Assembly (NCBI GenBank): GCA_902797525.1
Contig: CADBSZ010000100.1
Span: 1-14,829, forward strand
Source: an uncultured Ruminococcus sp.
GTDB lineage: Bacteria > Bacillota > Clostridia > Oscillospirales > Acutalibacteraceae
DNA length: 14,829 bases
Direction of reading: 5' to 3'
Shown: piece after piece, positions 1 through 7,616 of the stretch
Numbering within the stretch: position 1 is the stretch's first letter
Layout of the letters: each line of letters begins with the position of its first letter
Notes under the pieces: generated by a model
Seen by the model: the letters and a program-made list of their open reading frames with translations, nothing else
The model's database searches: none
Told to the model about the DNA's origin: nothing
Program-made: the position numbers and the translations under genes

Positions 1-514
1 GGATAAAGGTGGAGGATACCGTCATAACAGCGTGCGGCAGAATGAGCGCCCTTGCCCCCATCGGCCGAAGCGTTTCTTCATAAAAGCGGTTGAGAAGCCG
101 GTTATCGGAGGAATCGCGCGGCACGGCAATCAGTGAAGCGCACTCAAAAATAACAGACGGATTCTTCCACTGGTGAAGCGTTAAAAACATATCGGCACCT
201 ATGATTAAAAACAGCTCATCCTCAGGGTATAATTCTTTTAGAGAAATAAGTGTTTCAAAGGTGTAGCTCTTCCCTTCACGCTTTAGCTCAATATCCGACA
301 CCTCAAGCCACGGCTTTCCCTGCGCCGCAAGGCGGCACATTTCAAGTCGGTCGACGCCGCTTGCCAAATCGCTGCTTGACTTGTGCGGCGGCGTGTTGTC
401 GGGAATGAGAAGCACCTTGTCGAGCTTGGCTTCTTTGAAGCAATATTCCGTCAACAGGATATGTCCCCGGTGAACGGGATTGAAGGTTCCGCCGAAAATG
501 CCGATTTTGCTCAC
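1..514 (-). CDS. nadD: Nicotinate-nucleotide adenylyltransferase NadD (3' end cut by window edge)
   Basis: NadD transfers AMP from ATP to nicotinate mononucleotide to make deamido-NAD, the penultimate cytosolic step of NAD synthesis. The visible 171 codons begin VSKIGIFGGTFNPVHRGH. This carries the nucleotidyltransferase signature GGTFNPVH and the HxGH motif (HRGH, residues 15-18) that binds ATP phosphates. Further on are PDNTPPHK, the family segment IGADMF followed by LHQW, and near the edge VSST, the start of the C-terminal (I)SSTxxR ATP-binding motif. The C-terminus lies outside the window. The start is a GTG at 514 whose G-T-G-A overlaps the TGA of the upstream yhbY gene. A GAGGG site 7 nt upstream supports it, and no ATG is better placed. 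It is the most distal gene seen in the run, after rdgB and yhbY. Family assignment is secure. Confidence 0.95.
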   Translation of the reverse strand, partial: MSKIGIFGGTFNPVHRGHILLTEYCFKEAKLDKVLLIPDNTPPHKSSSDLASGVDRLEMCRLAAQGKPWLEVSDIELKREGKSYTFETLISLKELYPEDELFLIIGADMFLTLHQWKNPSVIFECASLIAVPRDSSDNRLLNRFYEETLRPMGARALILPHAVMTVSSTFI

Positions 515-526
515 TTTTTTGCCCTC
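511..526 (-). promoter_or_regulatory. Ribosome binding site and GTGA stop/start overlap for nadD
   Basis: On the minus strand GAGGG (522-526) stands 7 nt before GTG (512-514), and the yhbY stop TGA (511-513) shares two bases with this GTG. The arrangement fixes the otherwise non-ATG start of nadD and suggests translational coupling to yhbY. Confidence 0.75.
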
Positions 527-813
527 GGCAGGCTGATGACAGGCTCGTCGGGATTGGGGCGGTAGAGCACGAATTTGGAGCCGATAACCTGCACCACATC
601 CGCACTGCACTTTTCAGCGAGAAGGTCGGCGCACTCGCGCGCGGTGTAGCTGCTGTTTTCAAGGCGCTTACCCTTTATCAGCTCACGCGCGGTCAGTGCT
701 GTGTCCGCCTGCATGATGATGTTGTCGGTGATTTCGCCCTTACCGATAATTAAAATAGTTTCAAGATTGTTTGCCAAGCCTCTTAAATAGGCTCTTTGTT
801 TACTTGTCAGCAT
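511..813 (-). CDS. yhbY: YhbY/CRM-domain RNA-binding protein
   Basis: A 100-residue protein of the CRM (YhbY) family, a KH-like RNA-binding fold associated with the assembling 50S ribosomal subunit. It starts MLTSKQRAYLRGLANNL, the usual family opening (LTxKQRxxLRxLA). The GxxG-type RNA-binding loop is in IIGKGEI (residues 22-28). The segment ELIKGKRLENS followed by a conserved helix and VQVIGSKFVLYRPN completes the domain. The length is close to the usual ~95-100 residues, so the protein is a lone CRM domain. The ATG at 813 has AAAGGA 6 nt upstream and lies 3 nt after the rdgB stop. It overlaps nadD by 4 nt, and yhbY next to nadD is a common Firmicute arrangement. The exact rRNA target cannot be read from the sequence. 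Confidence 0.92.
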   Translation of the reverse strand: MLTSKQRAYLRGLANNLETILIIGKGEITDNIIMQADTALTARELIKGKRLENSSYTARECADLLAEKCSADVVQVIGSKFVLYRPNPDEPVISLPRAKK

Positions 814-816
814 ATA

Positions 817-1425
817 TTATCCTTTCGGGTTGTTTTTAAAATATTCTTCGAGCGCCACTTTCAGTTTGCGCAGCGCTTTGCCGCGGTGACTGACTTTATC
901 CTTTTCTTCAGCGGTAAGCTGGGCGAAGGTTTTGTCGCCCTGCATAAAAATCGGATCGTAGCCGAAGCCGCCGTCGCCGATAAATTCATAGCCGATGGTG
1001 CCCTCGCAGATTTCTTCAATTTCCAACTTGTTGCCGTCGGGCAAAATGCAGCAAATGGCGCAGGTGTAGTGCGCGCCGCGCTGACCTTCGGGAACACCCT
1101 GCAATTCATCAAGAATTCGTTGGGTTCTGTCCTCGTCGGTTTTGCAAAGCTCGGGGCAATAGCGCGCCGAGAAGATGCCCGGTCTGCCGCCGAGCGCATC
1201 AACACAAATGCCCGAATCGTCCGCAACGGCAGGCATGCCGGTTTTTTCAAAGGCAGCATTTGCTTTTAAGAATGCGTTTTCCGAAAAGGTGGTGCCGGTT
1301 TCGTCAACCTCGTCGAGCACAACGCCGGCTTCTTTGGCGGAAACCGCCTCGATGCCGAGCGGATTGAGAATACGCTCAAGTTCGACCAGTTTTTTTGCGT
1401 TATTGGTAGCGATAATAAATTTCAT
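817..1425 (-). CDS. rdgB: XTP/dITP diphosphatase (RdgB/HAM1 family)
   Basis: Cytosolic house-cleaning enzyme that hydrolyses non-canonical purine triphosphates (XTP, dITP, ITP) to the monophosphate and pyrophosphate, keeping deaminated bases out of DNA and RNA. With the ATG at 1425 it has 202 residues, the usual size. Visible family motifs are the N-terminal MKFIIATNNAKK, ETGTTFSENAFLKA (42-55), the metal/catalytic ADDSG (68-72), GGRPGIFSARY (79-89), GGFGYDPIF (152-160) and SHRGKA (179-184). A GTG three codons upstream (1434) forms a 4-nt GTGA overlap with the ftsY stop and is the alternative start. I prefer the ATG because homologues begin directly with M-K-hydrophobic-A-T-x-N. Neither start has a strong ribosome binding site, so translation may depend on coupling with ftsY. 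The protein has several extra cysteines (CPELC, CAICC) of unknown meaning. Confidence 0.95.
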   Translation of the reverse strand: MKFIIATNNAKKLVELERILNPLGIEAVSAKEAGVVLDEVDETGTTFSENAFLKANAAFEKTGMPAVADDSGICVDALGGRPGIFSARYCPELCKTDEDRTQRILDELQGVPEGQRGAHYTCAICCILPDGNKLEIEEICEGTIGYEFIGDGGFGYDPIFMQGDKTFAQLTAEEKDKVSHRGKALRKLKVALEEYFKNNPKG

Positions 1426-1430
1426 GGTTC

Positions 1431-2351
1431 TCACTCTTGTTCTGTGGTTTCAAACAGCGCGCGTGCAAAATCCTCTGCAACAAACGGCTGCAAATCGTCA
1501 ATCTGTTCGCCGACGCCGATATATTTGACAGGAATACCTAAGCCGTCCTTGATGGCGAGCACAACGCCGCCCTTTGCGGTGCCGTCGAGCTTCGTCAGTA
1601 CGATGCCGGTGATACCGGTTGCCTCGCGGAACTGCTCCGCCTGATTGACGGCGTTTTGACCGGTGGTGGCGTCGAGCACAAGCAGCTTTTCTTTTGCCGC
1701 GTCGGGCAATTCACGGTCAATAATACGGTTGATTTTGGCAAGCTCGTCCATGAGGTGCTTTTTGTTATGGAGTCTGCCGGCAGTGTCGCAGATAATGACA
1801 TCGGCGCCTCTCGCCTTTGCCGCCGCGATGGCGTCAAAGATAACCGCAGCGGGATCGCTGCCCTCGTTCTGCTTAATGATTTCACAGCCGCTGCGTTGCG
1901 CCCAAATATCAAGCTGGTCGATTGCCGCCGCGCGGAAGGTGTCCGCCGCCGCAAGCAAAACGCGCTTACCCTGATTAGACAGCTGCTTGGCCAGCTTGCC
2001 GATAGTGGTGGTTTTGCCGACGCCGTTGACGCCGATAACGAGAATAATGGAAGGCGAAGTGGAAATGTCGAGTTCTTCGCCGCCGGAAAGCATTTCGGTG
2101 ATAATCTCCTGCAAAAGCGTGTTGATTTGAGCAGGATCGGTAATGCCCTCTTTTTTGACGCGGGTTCGCAATTCGTCGCAGATTTTTTCTGCGGTTGGAA
2201 CGCCGACATCGCCCATAACGAGCAGTTCTTCAAGCTCCTCGAACAACTCTTCGTCGATTTTGGTGAAGGATTTGAGCATGGAGTCGATTTGCCCCATGAC
2301 CGCTTTTCTCGTTTTTTTGAGCCCTTCTTTTATCTTACTGAATAATCCCAT
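1431..2351 (-). CDS. ftsY: Signal recognition particle receptor FtsY
   Basis: SRP-receptor GTPase that docks Ffh-bound ribosomes at the membrane for co-translational insertion. The protein has 306 residues. An amphipathic, basic N-terminus (MGLFSKIKEGLKKTRKA) leads straight into the N helical domain. The G domain follows with G1 GVNGVGKTT (107-115), DTFRAA (137-142), DTAGR (189-193), TKLDG (253-257) and the closing region VKYIGVGEQIDDL. The long acidic A domain of proteobacterial FtsY is absent, as is usual in Firmicutes, so the N-terminal helix probably provides membrane contact. The ATG at 2351 has AAGGA 8 nt upstream, overlapping the smc stop codon region. It sits directly after smc and before rdgB. 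The smc-ftsY pair is very widespread in Firmicutes. Ffh and YlxM, often next in that order, are not in this window. Confidence 0.98.
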   Translation of the reverse strand: MGLFSKIKEGLKKTRKAVMGQIDSMLKSFTKIDEELFEELEELLVMGDVGVPTAEKICDELRTRVKKEGITDPAQINTLLQEIITEMLSGGEELDISTSPSIILVIGVNGVGKTTTIGKLAKQLSNQGKRVLLAAADTFRAAAIDQLDIWAQRSGCEIIKQNEGSDPAAVIFDAIAAAKARGADVIICDTAGRLHNKKHLMDELAKINRIIDRELPDAAKEKLLVLDATTGQNAVNQAEQFREATGITGIVLTKLDGTAKGGVVLAIKDGLGIPVKYIGVGEQIDDLQPFVAEDFARALFETTEQE

Positions 2352-2363
2352 ACAATCATTCCT

Positions 2364-5300
2364 TTAATTTGATTTGATTCCGAGCTTTTCGGCTACCTCG
2401 GTAGAGCGCAGCTCAAGCAGCTTGGAAATTCCCTCGTCCTGCATGGTTACGCCGTAAAGCACGTCGGCTTCTTCCATCGTGCCGCGGCGGTGCGTGATGA
2501 GGATAAACTGTGTTTTGTCAGTCAACCGTCTGAGATAGCTTGCGAAACGGTTGACGTTAACATCGTCGAGCGCAGCTTCGATCTCGTCCATGACGCAGAA
2601 CGGCGCAGGACGAACCTTCATAATTGCAAAGTAAAGTGCAATTGCGACAAGCGCCTTTTCGCCGCCCGAAAGTGCGTCGAGGTGGACGACTATCTTGCCC
2701 GGCGGATGAACAACGATGTCGATTCCGCTTGTGAGGATGTTTTCGGGATCGGCAAGCGCAAGAGAGGCGGTTCCGCCGCCGAACAGCTCCTTGAAGGTGA
2801 AGGTGAAGTTGCGGTTAATCTGCTCAAAGCTTTCCACAAAGCTCTCCTTCATCTGCTTGGTCAGCGTGGTAATCAGGCGTTCGATTTCCGCCTTGGATTT
2901 TTCAACGTCGCCGACCTGCACGCTCATAAACTGATAGCGTTCGGAAACCTCTTTGTATTCCTCGATTGCGGACACATTGACGTTGCCCAACGCGCGGATG
3001 CTTTGCTTAAGGCTGTTGAGGCGCTTTTGTGCGGCTGACGGGTCTTCGATTTCTACGGCGACCTTTTCGGCCTCACGGCGCGTCAGCTCGTATTCCTCCC
3101 ACAGCTTGGAGATGATGGTGTCGTAATCCTTTTGCAGATTGATTTTGCGCTCCTCCAAACGGGCAAGCTCACGGCCGGAGTTTTCGCGCTCGGCAGTTTT
3201 ATTACGCTCGGTCACACGGATTTCAACACTGCGCTTTTCGAGCAGATTGCGCTGTTCATTGAGCGCTTCAATTTGCTGTGCGTGGGCATTTTGCGTGCCC
3301 TTGAGTTTTTCAATAGTTTCGTTGAGCAGGGTTATTTCCTGCTTCTTTTCCTGAATCGCCTGTTCAAACTCCGTAATCTGTGCCAAAAGCTGGGCTTTTC
3401 GTTCGGTGTTGTCAGTGCCGGAGTTTTTGGCGATGACAATTTCGGAGTTGAGCGCGTCGATGTCCTTTTGCGCGGTAACGATTTCAAGACGGATGTTTTG
3501 CAAAACAGCGGTAAGCTCCTCGCGTTTTTCCGTCAGCTCGGCGCGGTTGCCGGTGACGGCGTTGACCTTTTGCTCCGCTTCGGCAATTTGTCCGTTCAGC
3601 TCGGAAAGCTTGGCGCGCGCCTGTTCGCGGCTCTTCTTGAGGCCTTCAATGCGGTTGAAGCAATCTTCAATTTCTGCGGCGGCGTTTTCGGCAGTATCCT
3701 TAACCGTTTGCAGTTCGTTTTCGCAGGCGCGCTGCTCCGCTTGCATGCGTACCAAATCCTGCTGTTTATTGGAAAGCTCCGCACGGCTGCCGAGCAAATC
3801 TGCTTCAATAGCAGAATATTCGCGGTTCATTTGCTCCAACAGCGCCTCGGATTGCTTGGATTTTGCTGTCAGCTTTTCGGTTTGCTCTTTCAGCTGCGCG
3901 ATTTCCGCCGCGCGGCTGAGCACGCCGGTGCTTCTTGCCAAGGAACCGCCTGTCAGTGAGCCGCCGGCGTTAACGACCTGGCCGTCCAGCGTGACGACCT
4001 TAAAGCGATAGGAATACTTTTTCGCGATAGCGGCAGCGCTGTTTAAATCTTCAGCGATAACAATTTTGCCAAGCAAAGAATAAAGAATATTGTGAAATTT
4101 CGAATCACATTCACACAAATCTGCCGCAACACCGACATAGCCATAGCAATCGTCAAGGTTACTTTCGCGCAGCTCGCGCGGCTTGATGGTATTGAGCGGC
4201 AGGAAGGTAGCGCGGCCGCCGTCGGTGGATTTCAAATAGCGAATCGCCTGCTTTGCGTCCTCATCGCTGCCGACAACAATATTTTGCATGGCGGCTCCGA
4301 GCGCAATTTCGATGGAGGTAGCATACTGCTTCGGCACGGAAATGACGCGCGAAACAGGGCCATACACACCGTGCAGCTTTCCGTTTTTGGAAGCGTTGAC
4401 CACGTTTTTAACGCTCTTGTTAAAGCCCTCAAGGTTACGCTCCATGTTATCTAAAAAGGTGATTTTTCTTTGGTGTTCGCGAATATCAAGCGAGAGCTTT
4501 TCGCACTGCGCCTTCACTTCACCGCGCTTTCTGTCCTTAGATTCAAGCTTCATCGACAAGCCGTCAATAGAATTGGACAGTGAAGAAATCTCCTCCTGGG
4601 TGGAAGAAATATCATTAATGTAAGCGCTGAGCATCTCACTCAGTTCATCCATTTGTGCAGATTTGTCGTCTTTGCTCTCTTTGAGCGTTTCGATGCGCGC
4701 GGTCAGCTCGTTAATGGAGCTGTCGGAGGTCATGTCAATGACGCGCGCGTCGGCCGACTGTGCGGTGAGCGCAGCGAGCTGTGAGGTCAGTTCCTGCAAA
4801 ACGTCGCCGCTTTTACTCGAATCAAGATTGATGAGGTTGAGCTGTTCGCTGACCTCGGAATATTTTTTTTGCTTGGAGATAATTTCATGGTCGAGAACGT
4901 CGATGCGCGCCTGCTTTTCGGCAATACTTTTCTCAAACTCACCGGCGTTTTTATCCGCCTGCTCAATTTCGTTTTGAATACGCGCAATGTTTTCGGTGTT
5001 GTGGAGAATATCGTTTTCAGCGACGGAAATCAGCGCGTTTTTTTCGGCAATTTGAGCGTCGATGGCGGAGATTTGACCGCGAATGGAGTCAATCTTCGCA
5101 GCAAGCTCGCCGTTCTTTTGATAGATTTCCTCGGTTTCCGTTTGAATTGCGTCAAGCGCCTGCTCCGCTTCGTCGTACTGCGACTTGGCGATTGAGATTT
5201 TTTCATCCTGCTGCTTAAGACTTTCCTGCGATTTATCGAGCGTGAGCAGCCAAAGGGCAATTTCCAGTCCGCGCTTTTCTTCGGAATAGGTCAAAAACTT

Positions 5301-5939
5301 TTGCGCCTGTTCGCTCTGCTTTTTCAGCGGGCCGACGCGCTCTTCCAGTTCGGTAACAATGTCGCGCAAACGCAAAAGATTATCTTCGGTGTTTTTCAGC
5401 TTGCGCTCCGCTTCGATTTTGCGGTAACGGTATTTGGAAATACCGGCAGCTTCCTCAAAGATTTCGCGTCTGTCCTCGCTTTTGGAGGAAACAATGCTGT
5501 CGATTTTTCCCTGCCCAATCATGGAATAGCCGTCACGGCCGAGACCGGTGTCCATAAACAGCTCGTTGATGTCCTTTAAGCGAACGGAAGCCTTGTTGAT
5601 TAAATACTCGCTTTCACCACTGCGGTAATAGCGGCGCGTAACGGCGATTTCGTCGCCGTTGAAGTCGAGAAAACGGTCGGAGTTGTCGATGTTGAGCGTA
5701 ACCTCAGCGTAGCCTGTCTTTTTACGGTTGTCGGTGCCGTTGAACACGACGTCTTCCATGCGCGAGCAACGCAGACTTTTGGGCGACTGCTCACCGAGCA
5801 CCCAGCGAATAGCGTCGCTGATGTTGCTCTTGCCGGAGCCGTTCGGGCCGACGACAGAGGTAATGCCGTTTTCAAAGGATAATTTGGTTTTATCGGGAAA
5901 GGTTTTGAAGCCGTGGACTTCCAGTGATTTCAGTCGCAT
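2364..5939 (-). CDS. smc: Chromosome segregation protein SMC
   Basis: The ATPase subunit of the bacterial condensin that, with ScpA and ScpB, compacts and helps segregate the nucleoid. At 1191 residues it is a full-length SMC. The N-terminal head has Walker A GPNGSGKS (31-38) and the Q-loop GQGKID (142-147). A long heptad-rich coiled coil runs from about 170 to 505. The globular hinge spans about 520-665 (HGVYGPVSRVI through NAGGSLTGGS with conserved glycines). The returning coiled coil runs from about 680 to 1000. The C-terminal head carries the ABC signature LSGGE (1090-1094) and Walker B VMDEIEAALD, with D1118 and catalytic E1119. All ATPase motifs look intact. The ATG at 5939 has AGGGG 6 nt upstream, next to the TAG of the radical SAM gene. 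No scpA or scpB is present here. Confidence 0.98.
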   Translation of the reverse strand: MRLKSLEVHGFKTFPDKTKLSFENGITSVVGPNGSGKSNISDAIRWVLGEQSPKSLRCSRMEDVVFNGTDNRKKTGYAEVTLNIDNSDRFLDFNGDEIAVTRRYYRSGESEYLINKASVRLKDINELFMDTGLGRDGYSMIGQGKIDSIVSSKSEDRREIFEEAAGISKYRYRKIEAERKLKNTEDNLLRLRDIVTELEERVGPLKKQSEQAQKFLTYSEEKRGLEIALWLLTLDKSQESLKQQDEKISIAKSQYDEAEQALDAIQTETEEIYQKNGELAAKIDSIRGQISAIDAQIAEKNALISVAENDILHNTENIARIQNEIEQADKNAGEFEKSIAEKQARIDVLDHEIISKQKKYSEVSEQLNLINLDSSKSGDVLQELTSQLAALTAQSADARVIDMTSDSSINELTARIETLKESKDDKSAQMDELSEMLSAYINDISSTQEEISSLSNSIDGLSMKLESKDRKRGEVKAQCEKLSLDIREHQRKITFLDNMERNLEGFNKSVKNVVNASKNGKLHGVYGPVSRVISVPKQYATSIEIALGAAMQNIVVGSDEDAKQAIRYLKSTDGGRATFLPLNTIKPRELRESNLDDCYGYVGVAADLCECDSKFHNILYSLLGKIVIAEDLNSAAAIAKKYSYRFKVVTLDGQVVNAGGSLTGGSLARSTGVLSRAAEIAQLKEQTEKLTAKSKQSEALLEQMNREYSAIEADLLGSRAELSNKQQDLVRMQAEQRACENELQTVKDTAENAAAEIEDCFNRIEGLKKSREQARAKLSELNGQIAEAEQKVNAVTGNRAELTEKREELTAVLQNIRLEIVTAQKDIDALNSEIVIAKNSGTDNTERKAQLLAQITEFEQAIQEKKQEITLLNETIEKLKGTQNAHAQQIEALNEQRNLLEKRSVEIRVTERNKTAERENSGRELARLEERKINLQKDYDTIISKLWEEYELTRREAEKVAVEIEDPSAAQKRLNSLKQSIRALGNVNVSAIEEYKEVSERYQFMSVQVGDVEKSKAEIERLITTLTKQMKESFVESFEQINRNFTFTFKELFGGGTASLALADPENILTSGIDIVVHPPGKIVVHLDALSGGEKALVAIALYFAIMKVRPAPFCVMDEIEAALDDVNVNRFASYLRRLTDKTQFILITHRRGTMEEADVLYGVTMQDEGISKLLELRSTEVAEKLGIKSN

Positions 5940-5948
5940 CTCATACCC

Positions 5949-6935
5949 CTAGCTAATGTATAAATCATACTTTCCAAAGGATTCGTCAAATTGAATGTGC
6001 GGCGCATACCCCAGCGCCTGAAAATGAAGAAGATTCGATTTTTTCTGTCCTAAAAATTTGGACAGCGATTTCGGATGAATCGTAACCGTCAGTTGTTTTG
6101 TGCGTTGTTTTTCTGCCTGAGATAAAAAGCTGTCGTAAAAAATCTTGCTTTCACACAGCTCCTTAAAGGCAGGATGATAATTGTTTCCAAGGCTGCTTTG
6201 TACCAAGCTGTCGGAATAATGCAAACCGAGCCGGATAACGTTAATGTCAGCTTTTGCGAAAAGAAGAATAAGCTTTGCGCATAAATCAACGGATTCATCA
6301 AGCGTATACGACACAAATTGACCGCTGCGATAGAGCGTTTCCAAGTCCGTACCGCGCAGAATGACCGTGGGATAAATCCGCACCGTATCAGGACGGATTT
6401 GAATAAATTGCTCCGCGGTTTGCAAATCCGTTTGCGGTGTGGCACCGTATAGTCCTGTCATCATCTGCAATCCGAGCGAAAATCCGAATTGTTGAATCAG
6501 CCTTGACGCGATAATGACATCTTCAGCGGAATGTCCGCGTTTGTTTAATTCTAATACAGAATCATTCATTGACTGCGCGCCGAGTTCAATCGCAGTAACG
6601 CCGTAATCTTTTAGAATTTGCAAAATTTCCGAGTTGATATAATCGGGGCGCGTTGAAATGCGAACGCCGAAAAAGCGAGAAAGATACGGTCTTGCGGCGT
6701 TAAGCAGAGAAAGCATGTAGTCCCTGTCAATTGCCGTGAAACTGCCGCCGAAAAAGGCAATTTCCGTTTGAGCGGCGCGCCCGCCTAAATCATACAACGC
6801 TTTGTCGAGCGTACTTTTGACATCCTGCGGCGACGGTTGAACCGCCAACCCCGTGATATTCTTCTGATTGCAAAAGCTGCACTGATACGGACAGCCGTTA
6901 TGCGGAATAAAAATAGCGACATTTCCCTGTTTAAT
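5949..6935 (-). CDS. Elp3-like radical SAM protein, apparent ATT start
   Basis: A 328-residue radical S-adenosylmethionine protein of the Elp3-like group that commonly sits between rnc and smc in Clostridia. The [4Fe-4S] motif is CPYQCSFC (Cys15, Cys19, Cys22), preceded by the family segment NVAIFIPHNG. Next come the SAM-binding FFGGSFTAI (GGS-type, about 63-71), RISTRPDYI, and IELGAQSMND, all typical of the COG1243/Elp3 radical SAM core. Unlike eukaryotic and archaeal Elp3 there is no C-terminal GNAT acetyltransferase domain. Instead it ends in a short basic region (HPKSLSKFLGQKKSN). A tRNA-related role is possible by homology, but substrate and reaction are unknown. In this frame a TGA lies at 6942-6944 and no ATG, GTG or TTG occurs before the Cys motif, so I place the start at ATT 6935, which overlaps the rnc stop by 5 nt. 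A TTG at 6848 would delete the cluster motif. The start is less certain than the family. Confidence 0.85.
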   Translation of the reverse strand: MKQGNVAIFIPHNGCPYQCSFCNQKNITGLAVQPSPQDVKSTLDKALYDLGGRAAQTEIAFFGGSFTAIDRDYMLSLLNAARPYLSRFFGVRISTRPDYINSEILQILKDYGVTAIELGAQSMNDSVLELNKRGHSAEDVIIASRLIQQFGFSLGLQMMTGLYGATPQTDLQTAEQFIQIRPDTVRIYPTVILRGTDLETLYRSGQFVSYTLDESVDLCAKLILLFAKADINVIRLGLHYSDSLVQSSLGNNYHPAFKELCESKIFYDSFLSQAEKQRTKQLTVTIHPKSLSKFLGQKKSNLLHFQALGYAPHIQFDESFGKYDLYIS

Positions 6936-7605
6936 AGCCCATCAGCTCCAACGCCTCACGTGCCGCCTGCTGCTCCGCCTCTTTTTTGCTTCTGCCGCCA
7001 CCCTTGCCGATGACGTTGCTGTTGAGGTGAACCTCAAACACAAAGTGCTTGTTGTGGTCGGGTCCGCTTTCGGACACGAGAACATACTCCAGTTTTTCAC
7101 CGGGATTTTTTTGGATGATTTCCTGCAGGGTGGTTTTGTAGTCCTTCATACGCTTTTTTTGCGAATTCTTGATGGCAGGAATCACAAAATTTAAGATGTG
7201 CTTCGACGCAGGCTCGATGCCGCCGTCGATGTAAATAGCAGCAATCAGTGCTTCGAACGCGTCGGACACAATGGACGGGCGTTCCGCGCCGCCGTTGTTG
7301 CGCTCGCCCTTGCTCAGCCGCAGATAACTGCCGAGCTGAATCTGCTTGGCAAATTCAAAAAGAGATTTCTCGCAGACAAGCGCGGCGCGCAGCTTGGTCA
7401 GCTCGCCCTCGGGCAGCTCGGGACAATGCGTAAAAATGTAGTCGCTGACAACAATGGACAGCACCGCGTCTCCGAGAAACTCGAGCCGTTCATTATATTG
7501 AATGTGCTGTGATTTGCGCTCGTTGGCATAGGATGAATGCGTGAGCGCCACCGACAGCAGTTCCTGATTTTGAAAATGATAACCGATTTTATCTTCCAGT
7601 TCCAT
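6931..7605 (-). CDS. rnc: Ribonuclease III
   Basis: Double-strand-specific endoribonuclease that processes the 16S/23S rRNA precursor and regulates structured mRNAs. The 224-residue protein has the usual two-domain layout. The catalytic domain carries the signature NERLEFLGDAVL (38-49) with metal ligands E42 and D46, and the second acidic pair D115 and E118 in VSDAFEALIAAIYIDGG. A C-terminal double-stranded RNA-binding domain (about 153-222) opens with DYKTTLQEIIQ and ends with the KKEAEQQAAREAL helix. All four catalytic carboxylates are present. The ATG at 7605 has GGAG 6 nt upstream and follows the plsX stop by 11 nt. The 3' end overlaps the apparent start of the radical SAM gene. In many Firmicutes acpP precedes rnc; here plsX does. 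Confidence 0.97.
   Translation of the reverse strand: MELEDKIGYHFQNQELLSVALTHSSYANERKSQHIQYNERLEFLGDAVLSIVVSDYIFTHCPELPEGELTKLRAALVCEKSLFEFAKQIQLGSYLRLSKGERNNGGAERPSIVSDAFEALIAAIYIDGGIEPASKHILNFVIPAIKNSQKKRMKDYKTTLQEIIQKNPGEKLEYVLVSESGPDHNKHFVFEVHLNSNVIGKGGGRSKKEAEQQAAREALELMGY
6933..6949 (-). promoter_or_regulatory. Putative non-canonical ATT start with GGAG site for the radical SAM gene
   Basis: Reading the minus strand, GGAG (6949-6946) inside the rnc 3' end is followed 10 nt later by ATT (6935-6933), whose last base begins the rnc stop TAA (6933-6931). The downstream frame gives KQGNVAIFIPHNGCP, matching how related radical SAM proteins begin. A second ATT at 6914-6912, preceded by AGGGA, is an alternative but would remove part of the first strand. 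ATT initiation is known for infC of E. coli but is rare. Confidence 0.5.
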
Positions 7606-7616
7606 AGAGGTCTCCG

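Noticed and set aside
3132..3959. Plus-strand open frame of 275 codons inside smc
   Set aside because: Antisense shadow of the SMC coiled coil. The repeated Leu/Phe pattern mirrors reverse-complemented Glu/Lys/Gln codons.
6925..6940. Programmed frameshift fusing RNase III to the radical SAM protein
   Set aside because: The +1 shift at TAT-TAA would need Tyr-tRNA to re-pair on ATT, and no classical slippery sequence is present. Both proteins look complete as separate units.
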